Positions 35,932-45,609 of a DNA stretch of 64,000 nt are shown here, in pieces. The notes beneath the pieces were generated by a model. That model saw only the letters and a list, made by a program, of their open reading frames with translations. It was not told where the DNA came from and ran no database searches. This DNA is from Hyphomonas johnsonii MHS-2. GTDB taxonomy: Bacteria; Pseudomonadota; Alphaproteobacteria; Caulobacterales; Hyphomonadaceae. The translations under genes and the position numbers were made by a program. The stretch spans positions 1-64,000 of the forward strand of contig NZ_ARYK01000001.1 of NCBI RefSeq assembly GCF_000685275.1, in the 5' to 3' direction. Each line of letters begins with the position of its first letter. The stretch's first letter is position 1.

Positions 35932-37926
35932 TTACTGCGGCGAGGAATTGCCCGCAGCGCGATTGGAGGCGGCGACGCTGAAGGCCTGGCTGAGACCGCG
36001 ATAGAACGAGATGCGCTTTTCAGCTGCTTCGCTGACCACCATGCCACCCTCGGCACCGATCAGGCTTTCAGGCGGTTTGCCGGCATGGACGATTTCCATC
36101 ATGTCCGACCAGAGATCAGCCGGCAGGCCACCGCCGGTAACGCGCTTCATCGCGCTGTCATCGTCATTGCCAACCCAGACGGCCCCGACATAGGCGGCGG
36201 TGAAGCCGACGAACCAGGCGTCGCGCCAGTCCTGTGACGTGCCGGTCTTGCCCGCGACGGTCCACTTGCTGATTTTGGCCCGCCCGCCGGTGCCGATCGG
36301 CGCGTTGACCACGCGGGCCAGCATGGCGTTCATGTCCTCGGCCAGTTCGAACGGGTAGACTCGTTCGCGGTCGTATTCCGGACGCTGGTACAGCACGTTG
36401 CCGCGCGAATCCTCGATCTTGTCGATGAGATAGGGGTCCAGGCGCAATCCGCCTGACTGGAACGCACCATAGGCGCGGACAAGTTCCCACATGGTCACTT
36501 CCTGGCTGCCGAGTGCCAGCGACGGGAAGGGCTGCATCGGGGTGGTCATGCCGAAGCGCTTGGCCAGCGCGATGATGCGTTCCTCGCTGGCGGCCTGTCC
36601 GAGCTGGGCTGCGACCGTATTGGTCGACCGGGTCAGCGCTTCGCTCAGCGTCATCGGGCCAAGAAAGCCGCCGCCGTAATTGGTCGGTTGCCACTTGTCG
36701 ATCGTCACCGGCTCGTCGATCATCACGTCATAGGGCGAATAGCCGTCTTCCAGCGCCGCGGCGTAGACGAAGGGCTTGAAGCTGGAGCCCGGCTGGCGTT
36801 TCGCCTGGGTCACGCGGTTGTATTCCGACGCGGCATAATCCATCCCGCCCACCATGGCGACGACCCGGCCATCCTTGGCCATCACCAGCGCGCCGACCTG
36901 GCTGGCGCCCTGCGCCTTGCCGTCCTTGGTCATGCGTTCGGTGAGCATGGCCTCGACCTTTTCCTGCACCTTCGGGTCGATCGACACAGTGACCACAAGG
37001 TCGCCGGGCAGGCGCGGCAGCATGGCCTTCGCCCGCTCGCCGGCCGTGTCCAGCACATAGCCGAGCTGGGCGTCATAGACCGGCGCCTCGATGATGTTGA
37101 TCCTGGTTTCCCGCGCGGCTGCGGCCTGCTCCTTCGTGATGAAGCCAAGATCGGTCATTTCTGTCAGGACGTAGGACTGGCGCGCCAGCGCGCCTTCGAG
37201 GTTATCGCGCAGGTTCAGTTTCGAGGGTGCCTTGGGCAGGGCCGCGAGCAGCGCGGCTTCCGGCAGGGCCAGTTCCTGCGGTGGCTTGCCGAAATAATAG
37301 CGCGCGGCCGCGTCAATTCCGTAGAGGCCGGCGCCGAAATAGACGCGGTTGAGATACAGCGACAGCACCTCGTCCTTGCTGATCCGCGTTTCAAGTTCGC
37401 GGGCAAGCTTCATTTCCTGCGCCTTCCGGCTCAGCGTCTGGCGATTGTCGAGGACGAGGTTCTTGATCAGCTGCTGGGTGATCGTGGAGGCACCGGACAC
37501 GGTTTCGCCGGCGCGCAAGTTCGACAGCGCGGCCCGGGCAATGGCGGCGTCGTCGGCCCCGTCATGCTCGTAGAAGCGCTTGTCCTCGGCGGCGATGAAG
37601 GCCTGCGGGACAAATGCCGGCAGGGTGGAGATGTCGGCCGCCCGGCCATAGCGGGGGCCGCGCACGTCCAGCGTGTTGCCGTCGCGGTCGATGAACTCGA
37701 ACGCCTGTTCGCGATGGGTTTCCCAGAGTTCGGACGTTTCCGGCAGCTGCGGCATGCCGAAATACAGCGAACGCCATTTGTAGAGGGCAAATCCGCCCGC
37801 CAGCAGCATGGCGACCAGCACGATCAGGATCAACCAGCCGCGCACCGTCCGGGGCCAGCGAAAGATCGGCTCGCGCGGCACCTTTATGGCGCGCGGCGGG
37901 GGCGGAGGCGGGGCGGATTTAGCCAT
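35932..37926 (-). CDS. Penicillin-binding protein 1A-type (transglycosylase/transpeptidase)
   Basis: 664 residues. A Pro-rich cytoplasmic tip, one membrane helix (WLILIVLVAMLLAGGFALY), a glycosyltransferase 51 domain with AEDKRFYEHDG and GASTITQQLIKN, and a transpeptidase domain with SxxK (GSSFKPF), SxN (STNTVAAQ) and KTG (AGKTGTSQDWRDAWF). It polymerises and crosslinks peptidoglycan. At 664 residues it is shorter than E. coli PBP1A and closer to compact alphaproteobacterial forms. An LpoA-like gene lies 2 kb to the right. Confidence 0.95.
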   Translation of the reverse strand: MAKSAPPPPPPRAIKVPREPIFRWPRTVRGWLILIVLVAMLLAGGFALYKWRSLYFGMPQLPETSELWETHREQAFEFIDRDGNTLDVRGPRYGRAADISTLPAFVPQAFIAAEDKRFYEHDGADDAAIARAALSNLRAGETVSGASTITQQLIKNLVLDNRQTLSRKAQEMKLARELETRISKDEVLSLYLNRVYFGAGLYGIDAAARYYFGKPPQELALPEAALLAALPKAPSKLNLRDNLEGALARQSYVLTEMTDLGFITKEQAAAARETRINIIEAPVYDAQLGYVLDTAGERAKAMLPRLPGDLVVTVSIDPKVQEKVEAMLTERMTKDGKAQGASQVGALVMAKDGRVVAMVGGMDYAASEYNRVTQAKRQPGSSFKPFVYAAALEDGYSPYDVMIDEPVTIDKWQPTNYGGGFLGPMTLSEALTRSTNTVAAQLGQAASEERIIALAKRFGMTTPMQPFPSLALGSQEVTMWELVRAYGAFQSGGLRLDPYLIDKIEDSRGNVLYQRPEYDRERVYPFELAEDMNAMLARVVNAPIGTGGRAKISKWTVAGKTGTSQDWRDAWFVGFTAAYVGAVWVGNDDDSAMKRVTGGGLPADLWSDMMEIVHAGKPPESLIGAEGGMVVSEAAEKRISFYRGLSQAFSVAASNRAAGNSSPQ

Positions 37927-38159
37927 GTCAGCCTGTCGATCGAATCATGAGCGATTTTGTACATGCGATTTGATTACGGCAGGGTGAAGGCGCTGTTCAT
38001 GCGCATGGCAGCGCCACAATAATTCGCGCCTCGGGATCATTACGTATATGAGGGGGTGTCTGATACTTTATCCTCAGCACGACGTATTCCCGTCAACGCC
38101 ATGCACGGACCGTAATCCAGGCGATCCGGTGTGTGCCGCAATCGAAAGGTGCCCCACCC

Positions 38160-38582
38160 ATGACAGGATTCCACTTTCGCCCCGTTGCCCTTGCCCTGAT
38201 CCTCACGGCCGGCATTGCGGCCTGCGACCGCGTTAAGGAGGGCGAGGTTCCCTTCACGATCATCAAGACCGATGCCCAGTCGATCGCAGACGGCCGCGTG
38301 ATCGCCGAAGCGCAGTGCTCCAATTGCCATGCGCTGGACAATGACCCGAAAATCCGTCCGGAAGACCCGCCACCGCTGCGCTACCTGCTGGCACAATACA
38401 ATCCGGACACGCTGTCCCAGGATTTCCAGGATGGAATCCATATCGGCCACGAGATGATGCCGGAATTCGTGTTTGGCCCGCTCGGTGCCGAAGTGCTGCT
38501 GGCCTATATCGCGTCGATCCAGCAGGAACCGCCTGCACCGGACCAGCCAACCACGCCGGACGAGCCGACCACGCCCGAATAG
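38160..38582 (+). CDS. Lipoprotein c-type cytochrome
   Basis: 140 residues. A lipobox-type signal sequence ends in LTAGIAAC, so the mature protein is probably lipid-anchored. The heme-binding motif CSNCH lies near residue 52 and a likely axial Met in IGHEMMPEF near residue 98, so this is a small class I cytochrome c. The tail is Pro- and Thr-rich (PTTPDEPTTPE). Electron partners are unknown. The start at 38160 is chosen for the signal sequence. It converges with yraN. Confidence 0.85.
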   Translation: MTGFHFRPVALALILTAGIAACDRVKEGEVPFTIIKTDAQSIADGRVIAEAQCSNCHALDNDPKIRPEDPPPLRYLLAQYNPDTLSQDFQDGIHIGHEMMPEFVFGPLGAEVLLAYIASIQQEPPAPDQPTTPDEPTTPE

Positions 38583-38586
38583 CGGG

Positions 38587-38958
38587 TCATCCCATGCCCG
38601 GCCGCCACGCGTCACGCACGTGCACCGGCAGGCGCCCGGGCTGCAACGCGACCAGGTCATAGCGCCAGCCGAAATCGGCATAGCGCGGGCGGCGGGCCAT
38701 CCAGGCGTCCGCCGCGCGGGAGATGCGTTGCCATCCGGCGAGCGTGACGGCGGCGAGGGCGTGGTCGCGGTTGGCGCGCGCCTTCACTTCCACAAAGACG
38801 ATGATCCGGCCCTTCCTGGCGATGAGGTCGATCTCGCCGACCGGTGTGCGCAGGCGGGTTTCGAGGATGCGGTAGCCCTTGAGGCGCAGCCACAGCGCGG
38901 CGCGCATCTCGGCAGCCCGGCCCCGGCGTTCCGCCCGCTGGCGTGCGGCTTCAGCCAT
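38587..38958 (-). CDS. yraN: YraN family (UPF0102) endonuclease-fold protein
   Basis: 123 residues, the normal size. [21 protein letters not shown] contains the nuclease-fold motif (E..DlI....  vFVEVK.R) shared with Holliday-junction resolvases. Biochemical function is unproven. The ATG overlaps the rsmI stop by 8 bp; rsmI, lpoA and yraN are also neighbours in E. coli. Confidence 0.92.
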   Translation of the reverse strand: MAEAARQRAERRGRAAEMRAALWLRLKGYRILETRLRTPVGEIDLIARKGRIIVFVEVKARANRDHALAAVTLAGWQRISRAADAWMARRPRYADFGWRYDLVALQPGRLPVHVRDAWRPGMG

Positions 38959-39886
38959 TGGCTTTCAGCTGGAGGGCGCGCTGGTAGACATCCCGTTTCG
39001 GCAGGCCGAGCGCATCGGCCACGGCGCTGGCGGCGGCCTTGGTCGGCTGGTCCTTCAGGGCATCGCGCAGGGCCGCGTCGATGGAATCCTGCGTGATGTC
39101 CGTTTCGAGCGGTGGGCCGACCAGCAGCACGATCTCGCCGCGCGGCGGGCCGGCTTCGGCATAATGCGCGGCCAGCTGCGACAGCGTTCCCCGCCGGGTT
39201 TCCTCGAACAGCTTGGTCAGTTCGCGGGCAACGGCGGCCTGCCGATCGCCGCCAAGGGCAATGGCGAGATCTTCGAGCGAGGCGGCAAGGCGGGGCCCGC
39301 TTTCATAGAAAATCAGTGTGCCGGGAACGGCTTTCAGCGCCTCGGCGGCGGCGCGGCGCGCCCCGCTTTTCGGCGGCAGGAAGCCGGCAAACAGGAAATG
39401 GTCGCTCGGCAGGCCGCTGGCAACCAGGCCCGCCAGCATGGCCGAGGCACCGGGAATCGGGAAGACACGCACGCCCGCCTCAAGCGCTTCATGGGCCAGT
39501 TTCCAGCCGGGATCTGAAACCAGCGGCGTGCCGGCATCCGAGATGAGGGCGATTTTTGCACCCTCCTGCATGCGGGAAATCAGGCCTGGTCGCCGTTCCG
39601 CCCCATTGTGGTCATGGTAGGGGCTCAGCCGCACCTTAAGGCCATAGGCGGACATCAGTTTCCCGGCGACGCGGGTGTCTTCGGCCAGCACTTCCTCAAC
39701 CGCGCCCAGGACATCAAGTGCCCGAAGCGTGATGTCGCGAAGGTTGCCGATCGGCGTTGAGACAACATAAAGGCCGGCGCCAAGTGCCTGCGCCGGTTGC
39801 CCGGCACGGAGGCTGCCCGTAGAGTCGCCTGAGGCATGAAGTGCTTCGGGCTTGGAAGGATCAGGAGATGACATTGCTGCAACCAT
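38951..39886 (-). CDS. rsmI: 16S rRNA 2'-O-ribose C1402 methyltransferase
   Basis: 311 residues. The family signatures are present: [33 protein letters not shown] and [26 protein letters not shown]. RsmI methylates the ribose of C1402 in the decoding centre. Start codons at 39886 and 39874 are both possible, and both overlap the first bases of the divergent lpoA-like gene (ATG at 39868), so the two promoters must lie inside each other's coding region. Confidence 0.94.
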   Translation of the reverse strand: MVAAMSSPDPSKPEALHASGDSTGSLRAGQPAQALGAGLYVVSTPIGNLRDITLRALDVLGAVEEVLAEDTRVAGKLMSAYGLKVRLSPYHDHNGAERRPGLISRMQEGAKIALISDAGTPLVSDPGWKLAHEALEAGVRVFPIPGASAMLAGLVASGLPSDHFLFAGFLPPKSGARRAAAEALKAVPGTLIFYESGPRLAASLEDLAIALGGDRQAAVARELTKLFEETRRGTLSQLAAHYAEAGPPRGEIVLLVGPPLETDITQDSIDAALRDALKDQPTKAAASAVADALGLPKRDVYQRALQLKANG

Positions 39887-41166
39887 TGCTCAGGAAGCTG
39901 AAAGCGCCAAGTCTTGTCCTGGCATCCCTCCTGTTTGCGACAGCCTGTGCCACGGCGCCGCCGCGGCCGCCAGTGCAGATCGGAACCGGCGGGCCGCGCG
40001 TCGACCCGGTCACCGGCGAGCAGATGAAACCGGGCGACATAGCCGAAAACGAGATTGAAGACCTGGCCTCGACCAAGCCGGTGCGCGGCGATGGCGGCCT
40101 GATCCCGCCCTTCATGGAGGGGCGTGACATCAAGCGCGCAGCTGTCCTGCTGCCATTCTCGCACCCCAATGCGCAGGTGCGCGCCGAGGCCGAGAGCATG
40201 CTGGCCGGCATCGAACTCGCCCTGTTCGAATATGCCGGCAACAGTTTCCTGATCCTGCCCAAGGACACGGCCGGCAAGCAGTCGGTGACCGAGGCACGTG
40301 TCGATGAAGCGCTGCACGAAGGCGCCGACATCATCCTTGGCCCCCTGTTCGGGGACAATGTGAAGGCCGTTCGCGAAACGGCCAATCGCAAGCAGGTGCC
40401 GATCATTGCCTTCTCCAATGACCGCAGCGCAGCCGGCGGCGGGGCCTATCTCGCCTCGATCTCGCCGGACGAGGAAGTCGCCCGCGTCATGCAATATGCG
40501 GCAGCACGCGGCGTGCGCAGTTTCGTTTTCCTCGGGCCCGCGTCCGAATATGGCCGTCAGGTCGATTCGGCGATGCGCTACCAGGCGTCGCTGCAGGGCG
40601 GGGTCGTGGTGGCATCCGCCTTCTATGACCCGGCGGGCGACGCGAGTGCCCAGGCCCGCCAGATCGCCACTGTCCTCCAGAAGGAAATCGAACGTGGCAA
40701 GGTGGCGGTGATGATCCCGGAGCGCGGCGTGAAGCTGCTCTCGGTGGCACCGCTGCTGCCCTATAATGGCGTCGACATGCGCCAGGTCATGCTGCTGGGG
40801 ACCAGCCTGTGGGATGATTCGAGCATCTGGCGCGAACCGACCCTTGCCGGCGGCCTCTACGCCGCGCCGGACCCGGAAAACCTGGCCGGGTTCCGCCAGA
40901 CCTACCAGCGCATCTACGGCAAGCGGCCGACAGACCTTGCGGCGGTGGCCTATGATGCGGCGGCGCTTTCGGTGCGTCTCGCGGCCGATGACAACATGCG
41001 GTACAATGGTGTCACCGACCCCGACGGTTTCATGGGGGTTAACGGGCTGTTCCGGTTCCGCATCGATGGCACGTCGCAACGGGGGCTGGCTGTCATGCAG
41101 ATCCAGCCATCCGGCGTCTCCGTGGTCGAAAAGGGCATCAGCGTTTTTGGGCCGGGGCCGAGCTGA
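39868..41166 (+). CDS. Penicillin-binding protein activator, LpoA-like lipoprotein
   Basis: 432 residues. A lipoprotein-type leader (SLVLASLLFATAC) is followed by a low-complexity linker and a periplasmic-binding-protein fold (AAVLLPFSHPN, EALHEGADIILGPLFGDNVKAV, VPIIAFSNDRSAAG, AYLASISPDEEVARVMQYA). This matches the C-terminal half of LpoA, the outer-membrane activator of PBP1A. Divergence from rsmI-yraN is the same neighbourhood as in E. coli. It lacks LpoA's N-terminal helical domain. Confidence 0.85.
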   Translation: MTLLQPLLRKLKAPSLVLASLLFATACATAPPRPPVQIGTGGPRVDPVTGEQMKPGDIAENEIEDLASTKPVRGDGGLIPPFMEGRDIKRAAVLLPFSHPNAQVRAEAESMLAGIELALFEYAGNSFLILPKDTAGKQSVTEARVDEALHEGADIILGPLFGDNVKAVRETANRKQVPIIAFSNDRSAAGGGAYLASISPDEEVARVMQYAAARGVRSFVFLGPASEYGRQVDSAMRYQASLQGGVVVASAFYDPAGDASAQARQIATVLQKEIERGKVAVMIPERGVKLLSVAPLLPYNGVDMRQVMLLGTSLWDDSSIWREPTLAGGLYAAPDPENLAGFRQTYQRIYGKRPTDLAAVAYDAAALSVRLAADDNMRYNGVTDPDGFMGVNGLFRFRIDGTSQRGLAVMQIQPSGVSVVEKGISVFGPGPS

Positions 41167-41191
41167 TCTTCTTTACAATCTGCACGTTTCC

Positions 41192-41220
41192 CTTGCGAGC
41201 CGGGGTTAATCCCCCCACAT
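41192..41220 (+). promoter_or_regulatory. Possible RpoH heat-shock promoter of dnaJ
   Basis: CTTG (41192-41195), 17 bp, then CCCCACAT (41213-41220), a loose match to the alphaproteobacterial sigma-32 pattern, about 40 bp upstream of dnaJ. The motif is short, so it may be chance. Confidence 0.3.
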
Positions 41221-41262
41221 GTCTCGCCACACGAGGGATAACGGGAAGACGGCTATCATACG

Positions 41263-42417
41263 ATGAGTAAGCGCGATTATTATGAAATTCTCGGTTGTAC
41301 GCGCGATGCCGATGAGAAGCAGCTGAAATCGGCCTATCGCAAGCTGGCCATGAAGTATCACCCCGACCAGAATGGCGGGAATCCCGAGGCTGAAGAAAGA
41401 TTCAAGGAAGTCGGCGAGGCCTACGCAGTCCTGTCCAGTGCGGACAAGCGGGCGGCGTATGACCGGTTCGGCCATGCGGCCTTCGAAAATGGTGGCGCCG
41501 GCGGTGGCAATCCGTTCGGCGGCGGGGCCAACCCCGAAGACATTTTCCAGGACCTGTTCAGCCAGGTGTTCGGTGCCGGCGGGTTTGGCGGACGTCGCCG
41601 CGGCGGCCCCCAGCGCGGGGCAGACCTGCGCTACGATCTCGAGATCACGCTGGCCGAAGCCTATACCGGCAAGGACGAGAGCATCCACGTGCCCCAGGCC
41701 GTGGCCTGCGAGCCCTGTTCGGGCAGCGGCGCCGCGCCGGGCAGCACGCCCGAGACCTGTGACATGTGCGGCGGCGCGGGCCGTGTGCGCGCGCAGCAGG
41801 GCTTTTTCACCATGGAGCGCACCTGCCCGCGCTGTTCGGGCAAGGGCAAGGTTATCCGCAAGCCCTGCAAGGAATGCGGCGGCGCCGGCCAGGTTCGCCA
41901 GGAACGCCAGCTGTCAGTGAAAATTCCGGCCGGTGTCGAAAGCGGCATGCGCATCCGCCTGTCAGGCGAAGGCGAAAGCGGCACCGCGGGTGGATCGAAG
42001 GGCGATCTGTATATTTTCGTCGATGTGGTCGAGCATGACATTTTCGAGCGTGACGGACCGAACCTCTATTGCCGGGCACCCGTGCCGATGGCGACCGCCG
42101 CGCTTGGTGGCGAGATCGAGATTCCGACAATCGACGGCGGCCGCGCCAAGGTCGCCATTCCCGAAGGCGCCCAGACCGGTCGCAAGCTGCGCCTGCGCGG
42201 CAAGGGCATGCCGTCGGTGCGGTCCTCGGCCCAGACCGGCGACCTCTATGTCGAGATGTTCGTCGAGACGCCGCGGAACCTGACCAGCCGCCAGAAGGAA
42301 TTGCTGCGCGAATTCTGCGACTGCACCGGCGCCGATTGCCATCCGGAAAGCGAAGGCTTCCTCGGTCGCATCAAGCGCTTCTGGAACGGCGCAGAGGACG
42401 AAAAGCGGGCGAACTAG
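41263..42417 (+). CDS. dnaJ: Chaperone protein DnaJ
   Basis: 384 residues. J domain with HPD (KYHPDQNGG), G/F-rich linker (GGAGGGNPFGGG), four zinc repeats (CEPCSGSG, CDMCGGAG, CPRCSGKG, CKECGGAG) and the C-terminal client-binding domain. Co-chaperone of DnaK. dnaK is not next to it in this window, and a second J-protein gene lies at 61.7 kb. The start ATG (MSKRDYYEILG) is unambiguous. Confidence 0.97.
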   Translation: MSKRDYYEILGCTRDADEKQLKSAYRKLAMKYHPDQNGGNPEAEERFKEVGEAYAVLSSADKRAAYDRFGHAAFENGGAGGGNPFGGGANPEDIFQDLFSQVFGAGGFGGRRRGGPQRGADLRYDLEITLAEAYTGKDESIHVPQAVACEPCSGSGAAPGSTPETCDMCGGAGRVRAQQGFFTMERTCPRCSGKGKVIRKPCKECGGAGQVRQERQLSVKIPAGVESGMRIRLSGEGESGTAGGSKGDLYIFVDVVEHDIFERDGPNLYCRAPVPMATAALGGEIEIPTIDGGRAKVAIPEGAQTGRKLRLRGKGMPSVRSSAQTGDLYVEMFVETPRNLTSRQKELLREFCDCTGADCHPESEGFLGRIKRFWNGAEDEKRAN

Positions 42418-42477
42418 GCAGGATACCCTGCGCCGGGTTCAGTTGCACCACCTGCATGGCGTACCCATGTGAAACGC

Positions 42478-42840
42478 ATGTTCACGCCCATCAAAAACAC
42501 CCCGCCCGGTCTCGTCGCGCTCGATGCGACGGGAAAGATTACGGATGCTGACTACAAGGACACGTTCGAGCCACAGCTGGATGCGGCTGTTGCCGCGCAT
42601 AGCAAGGCGCGTGTCCTGATCCGGTTTGGTCCGGAATTCGACGGCTACAGCGCCCACGCTGCGCTGGATGATGCCATGCTCGGCATGAAGCACTGGAGCC
42701 ATTTCGAACGCCTGGCTGTCGTCACCGATGTGGACTGGATCGAGCATGGTGTACGTTTGTTCGCGCCGCTGATTCCTGCGAAAGTCCGTATCTTCCCGGT
42801 TGGTTCTCTGGATGAGGCGCTGGCCTGGGCTGCGGCCTAG
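42478..42840 (+). CDS. SpoIIAA-like (STAS-fold) protein
   Basis: 120 residues. The layout PPGLVALDATGKITDADYKDTFEPQLDAAV and FERLAVVTDVDWIEHGVRLFAPLIPAKVRIFPVGSLDEALAW matches the SpoIIAA-like family (formerly DUF3478), whose role is unclear. A GTG nine bases upstream is another possible start. It follows dnaJ by 60 bp on the same strand and ends tail to tail with the hydrolase gene. Confidence 0.75.
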   Translation: MFTPIKNTPPGLVALDATGKITDADYKDTFEPQLDAAVAAHSKARVLIRFGPEFDGYSAHAALDDAMLGMKHWSHFERLAVVTDVDWIEHGVRLFAPLIPAKVRIFPVGSLDEALAWAAA

Positions 42841-43724
42841 CGGCACCCCTCCGCCCAATCGAGCACCTCATCGATCAGCGCGTCCCGTGACCATGAAAAC
42901 GAATGGTCGCCTGACAGGATTCTGGCGGTGAGGGTGATGTCCGGCGCGGCCTCGTAGGCCGCCACGAGCGGTTCGATCGCGGTGTCTGCGGGAACAGACG
43001 TATCCTTGTCCCCGCCGATGATGAGCACGGATTTGCCGGCGAGCCTGGGCGCAAGCAGGCGGGTATCGAAGGCGTCGCGATTGGCCATGATTTCCGCAAC
43101 CGCGTTTTCGCCGGTCATGCCCGCCAGCATCTGCATCGTGTCGGCGTATCCCGTGAAGCCCTTGGCGCTGGCCGGATCAGCCTCGAACGCGTCGGCGATC
43201 AACCCCAGGTTTGCCGGTGCGATACCCGCGACGCAGGCAACTTGCGGGTCACGTGCCGCCGCTTCGAGCGCGGCGAACCCGCCCATGGAATGGCCGATCA
43301 GGATCAGCTTGTCCGGGTCGGCGCGATAGGTTTCGGTATTGGCGCGCAGCATGTCTGTCGCGGCCGCAACGTCTTCGATGACATGGGTGAAGCTGTAGGT
43401 ACCCTCGCTGCCCCAGGCACCGCGATAGTGGAAGAAGAGGACATTGAAGCCATCGCTGCGCAGGTCCTGCGCAAGGTCCAGGTTGCGCTCATTGCCGGGG
43501 AAGCCATGCAGCAGCACGACGGTCGGGTGCGGGCCTTCGCCCTCGGCAAGGTAGGCGTGGCCGTTCAGGCGGTCACCGTGGCTTTCGAAATTCAGCTCCA
43601 CCAGGGCGGGCGGGAAAGCGGCGTCCAGTGGTACCGGATCGACGGCGACCTCGGGCGCAGTGGCGCAGGCCGAGACGAGCATGAACGCGCCCAGCGACGC
43701 GGCTGTCGAGATGATGGTTCTCAT
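42837..43724 (-). CDS. Alpha/beta hydrolase lipoprotein
   Basis: 295 residues. A lipobox leader (LGAFMLVSAC) indicates an exported lipid-anchored enzyme. The alpha/beta-hydrolase features are HGFPGNERN (oxyanion region), GHSMGG (nucleophile elbow with Ser), an acid in GGDKDTS and a final His in SGDHSFSW. The substrate is unknown, probably an ester or peptide. The ATG at 43724 follows AAGGGGGAC. Its end overlaps the STAS-fold gene by 4 bp. Confidence 0.85.
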   Translation of the reverse strand: MRTIISTAASLGAFMLVSACATAPEVAVDPVPLDAAFPPALVELNFESHGDRLNGHAYLAEGEGPHPTVVLLHGFPGNERNLDLAQDLRSDGFNVLFFHYRGAWGSEGTYSFTHVIEDVAAATDMLRANTETYRADPDKLILIGHSMGGFAALEAAARDPQVACVAGIAPANLGLIADAFEADPASAKGFTGYADTMQMLAGMTGENAVAEIMANRDAFDTRLLAPRLAGKSVLIIGGDKDTSVPADTAIEPLVAAYEAAPDITLTARILSGDHSFSWSRDALIDEVLDWAEGCR

Positions 43725-43780
43725 GTGAGGTCCCCCTTGGTTTTTCAGCACTCTAGGGCGGGACGCGCGGCTGTGCCACG

Positions 43781-43813
43781 AAAAAGCCCGCCCCCGGATG
43801 CCGGGAGCGGGCT
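43781..43813 (-). terminator. Rho-independent terminator
   Basis: AGCCCGC (43785-43791) and GCGGGCT (43807-43813) form a stem extended by CCCGG/CCGGG; on the minus strand it is followed by five T. It lies 25 bp after the thiolase stop codon. Confidence 0.85.
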
Positions 43814-43837
43814 GATGGCCTGGCTTTCGCCGGGTGC

Positions 43838-45082
43838 CTAGATGCGTTCGATGATGATGGCCGGGGCCATGCCGCCAGCGGCGCACATGGTGACCAGGCC
43901 GTAACGGCCGCCGGAGCGTTCCAGCTCGTCAAGCGCGGTGCCGATCAGGATCGAACCGGTGGCGCCGATCGGGTGGCCGAGGGCCATGGCGCCGCCATTG
44001 ATGTTGACCTTTTCACGGTCGAGTTCGAGATCGCGGATGAACTTTTCGGCAACCACCGAAAAGGCTTCGTTGATTTCCCAGACGTCGATGTCGTTCTTGG
44101 TGAGGCCGGCTTTTTCGAGCACTTTCTTCGCGGCGGGAACCGGCGCGTTGAGCATCAGGGTCGGGCAGTCGCCCATGTTCGCCGTCGCGACAATGCGACC
44201 GCGGGGCTTCATGCCGTGCTTGTCGGCATATTCTTTCGAGGTGAGCAGGAGCGCGGCAGCGCCGTCGACCACGCCGGACGAGTTACCGGCATGGTGAACG
44301 TGGTTCATCTTGCCTTCGAGTTCAGGGTATTTCCGCGTGACAAGGTTGCCATAGGTGTTGCCCTGGTCATCGACAGGGATGTCCATATAGGCCGGGAACA
44401 CGGTGCGCAGGCCGGCCAGCGTTTCCATGGTCGTGCCGGGACGCGGGAATTCTTCATGGTCCAGGGCCAGCGTTCCGTCCTCGTTGTAGACAGGCACCAG
44501 CGACTTGTCGAAGCGGCCTTCCGCGATGGCCTTGGCGGCGCGCTGCTGGCTGGTGAAGGCCAGGCGGTCGACAGCTTCACGGTCGATACCTTCCAGCGTG
44601 GCGATGGCATCGGCGCAGACACCTTGCTGGGTTTGCGGGTGCGAGGCGCGCAGGCGCGTGTTGCCGGCGTCGAGCACGGGCGGGGCTTTCGGATCGGCCG
44701 TGGCCGCCGTGTAGCTCATCATTTCCGTGCCGCCGGCGATGACGCAGTCTTCCATGCCGGACATGACCTGCGCAGCGGCGAGGGCGACGGACGTGATGCC
44801 CGAACCGCAGAAACGGTCGAGCGTGACGCCTGAGGCCTTGATGTCATAACCGGCATCGAGGGCGGCCATGCGGCCAAGGTCGGCGCCCTGTGCGCCGCGC
44901 TGGCTGCTGGTGCCCCAGATGATGTCGTCGACCGTGGCGGTGTCGAGCTTGTTGCGCTCGGCCAGGGCTTTCAGCACGGTGGCGGCCAGTTGCTGGGGGT
45001 GGATATGGGCAAGCGCGCCCTTGCCCACTTTGCCGATGCCGCGCGGCGTGCGGCAGGCGTCGATGATATAGGCTTCAGCCAT
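43838..45082 (-). CDS. Acetyl-CoA C-acyltransferase (thiolase)
   Basis: 414 residues. The acyl-Cys is in DRFCGSGITSVALAA near residue 91, the active-site His in GGAMALGHPIGATGS near residue 365, and the second Cys in MCAAGGMAPAII close to the end. Thiolases cleave 3-ketoacyl-CoA in fatty acid oxidation or form acetoacetyl-CoA. No fadB-type gene is next to it. A palindrome lies about 50 bp upstream. Confidence 0.94.
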   Translation of the reverse strand: MAEAYIIDACRTPRGIGKVGKGALAHIHPQQLAATVLKALAERNKLDTATVDDIIWGTSSQRGAQGADLGRMAALDAGYDIKASGVTLDRFCGSGITSVALAAAQVMSGMEDCVIAGGTEMMSYTAATADPKAPPVLDAGNTRLRASHPQTQQGVCADAIATLEGIDREAVDRLAFTSQQRAAKAIAEGRFDKSLVPVYNEDGTLALDHEEFPRPGTTMETLAGLRTVFPAYMDIPVDDQGNTYGNLVTRKYPELEGKMNHVHHAGNSSGVVDGAAALLLTSKEYADKHGMKPRGRIVATANMGDCPTLMLNAPVPAAKKVLEKAGLTKNDIDVWEINEAFSVVAEKFIRDLELDREKVNINGGAMALGHPIGATGSILIGTALDELERSGGRYGLVTMCAAGGMAPAIIIERI

Positions 45083-45129
45083 TAGGGTTTCTCCCGGTTC
45101 GCATCACTGTTGAAGGGTGTGCCGCAGGT

Positions 45130-45143
45130 TTACGCGCACGTAA
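45130..45143. promoter_or_regulatory. Palindrome upstream of the thiolase gene
   Basis: TTACG, CGCA, CGTAA: perfect 5-bp arms with 4-nt spacer, 47 bp upstream of the thiolase ATG. It could be an operator for a TetR-type fatty-acid regulator, but no such gene is adjacent. Confidence 0.35.
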
Positions 45144-45237
45144 GCGTCAGTGGAAGGGATGACGTTGCGAGAGGCAGCCAAATCGCCGCGATCCGCATGG
45201 CACCGGACCGGGCATGCCCGGCCCGGTGGCGTGGTGC

Positions 45238-45609
45238 CTAGCGCACGACGATCTTGATGAGCGCCGGCTGGCTGGCGCGCCCCTTGGGGGCCGCGACGAA
45301 CTGGTAATACCCGCCGCGGCCAGCATAGACTTTTGACGGGCCGGTATAGACGCGGGGGCCATTCCGGAATGTCTCGCCCTTGGCGGGAATGAAGGTCCAG
45401 GCAGAGGCAGGGCAGTTCACCTGGCGCATGTCGCGCAGGTCTTCCCTGAGGTCGGCGCGGGATGTCGTGACGCGCTGGTCAAGCCGGTCTTCGACGAGGT
45501 CAGGACATCGCCGGGGATCAAGCCGCCATTCACCGGCGGACGCGGCGAGGGAAAAGCCGACGGCGAGGACTGACAGGCTGGCGGCTTTGAGGGCGAGGGA
45601 CGGTGTCAT
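45238..45609 (-). CDS. Hypothetical exported protein
   Basis: 123 residues. A signal peptide (ALKAASLSVLAVGFSLAASA) precedes GEWRLDPRRCPDLVEDRLDQRVTTSRADLREDLRDMRQVNCPASAWTF, where the two Cys are likely to form a disulfide. No family is recognised. AGGAGACCCGCC precedes the ATG. It lies alone between the thiolase and the DUF2306 gene. Confidence 0.65.
   Translation of the reverse strand: MTPSLALKAASLSVLAVGFSLAASAGEWRLDPRRCPDLVEDRLDQRVTTSRADLREDLRDMRQVNCPASAWTFIPAKGETFRNGPRVYTGPSKVYAGRGGYYQFVAAPKGRASQPALIKIVVR

Noticed and set aside
45199-45228. GC-rich hairpin after the hypothetical exported gene as a terminator
   Set aside because: The stem is present (CCGGGC/GCCCGG) but no T-run follows on either strand.
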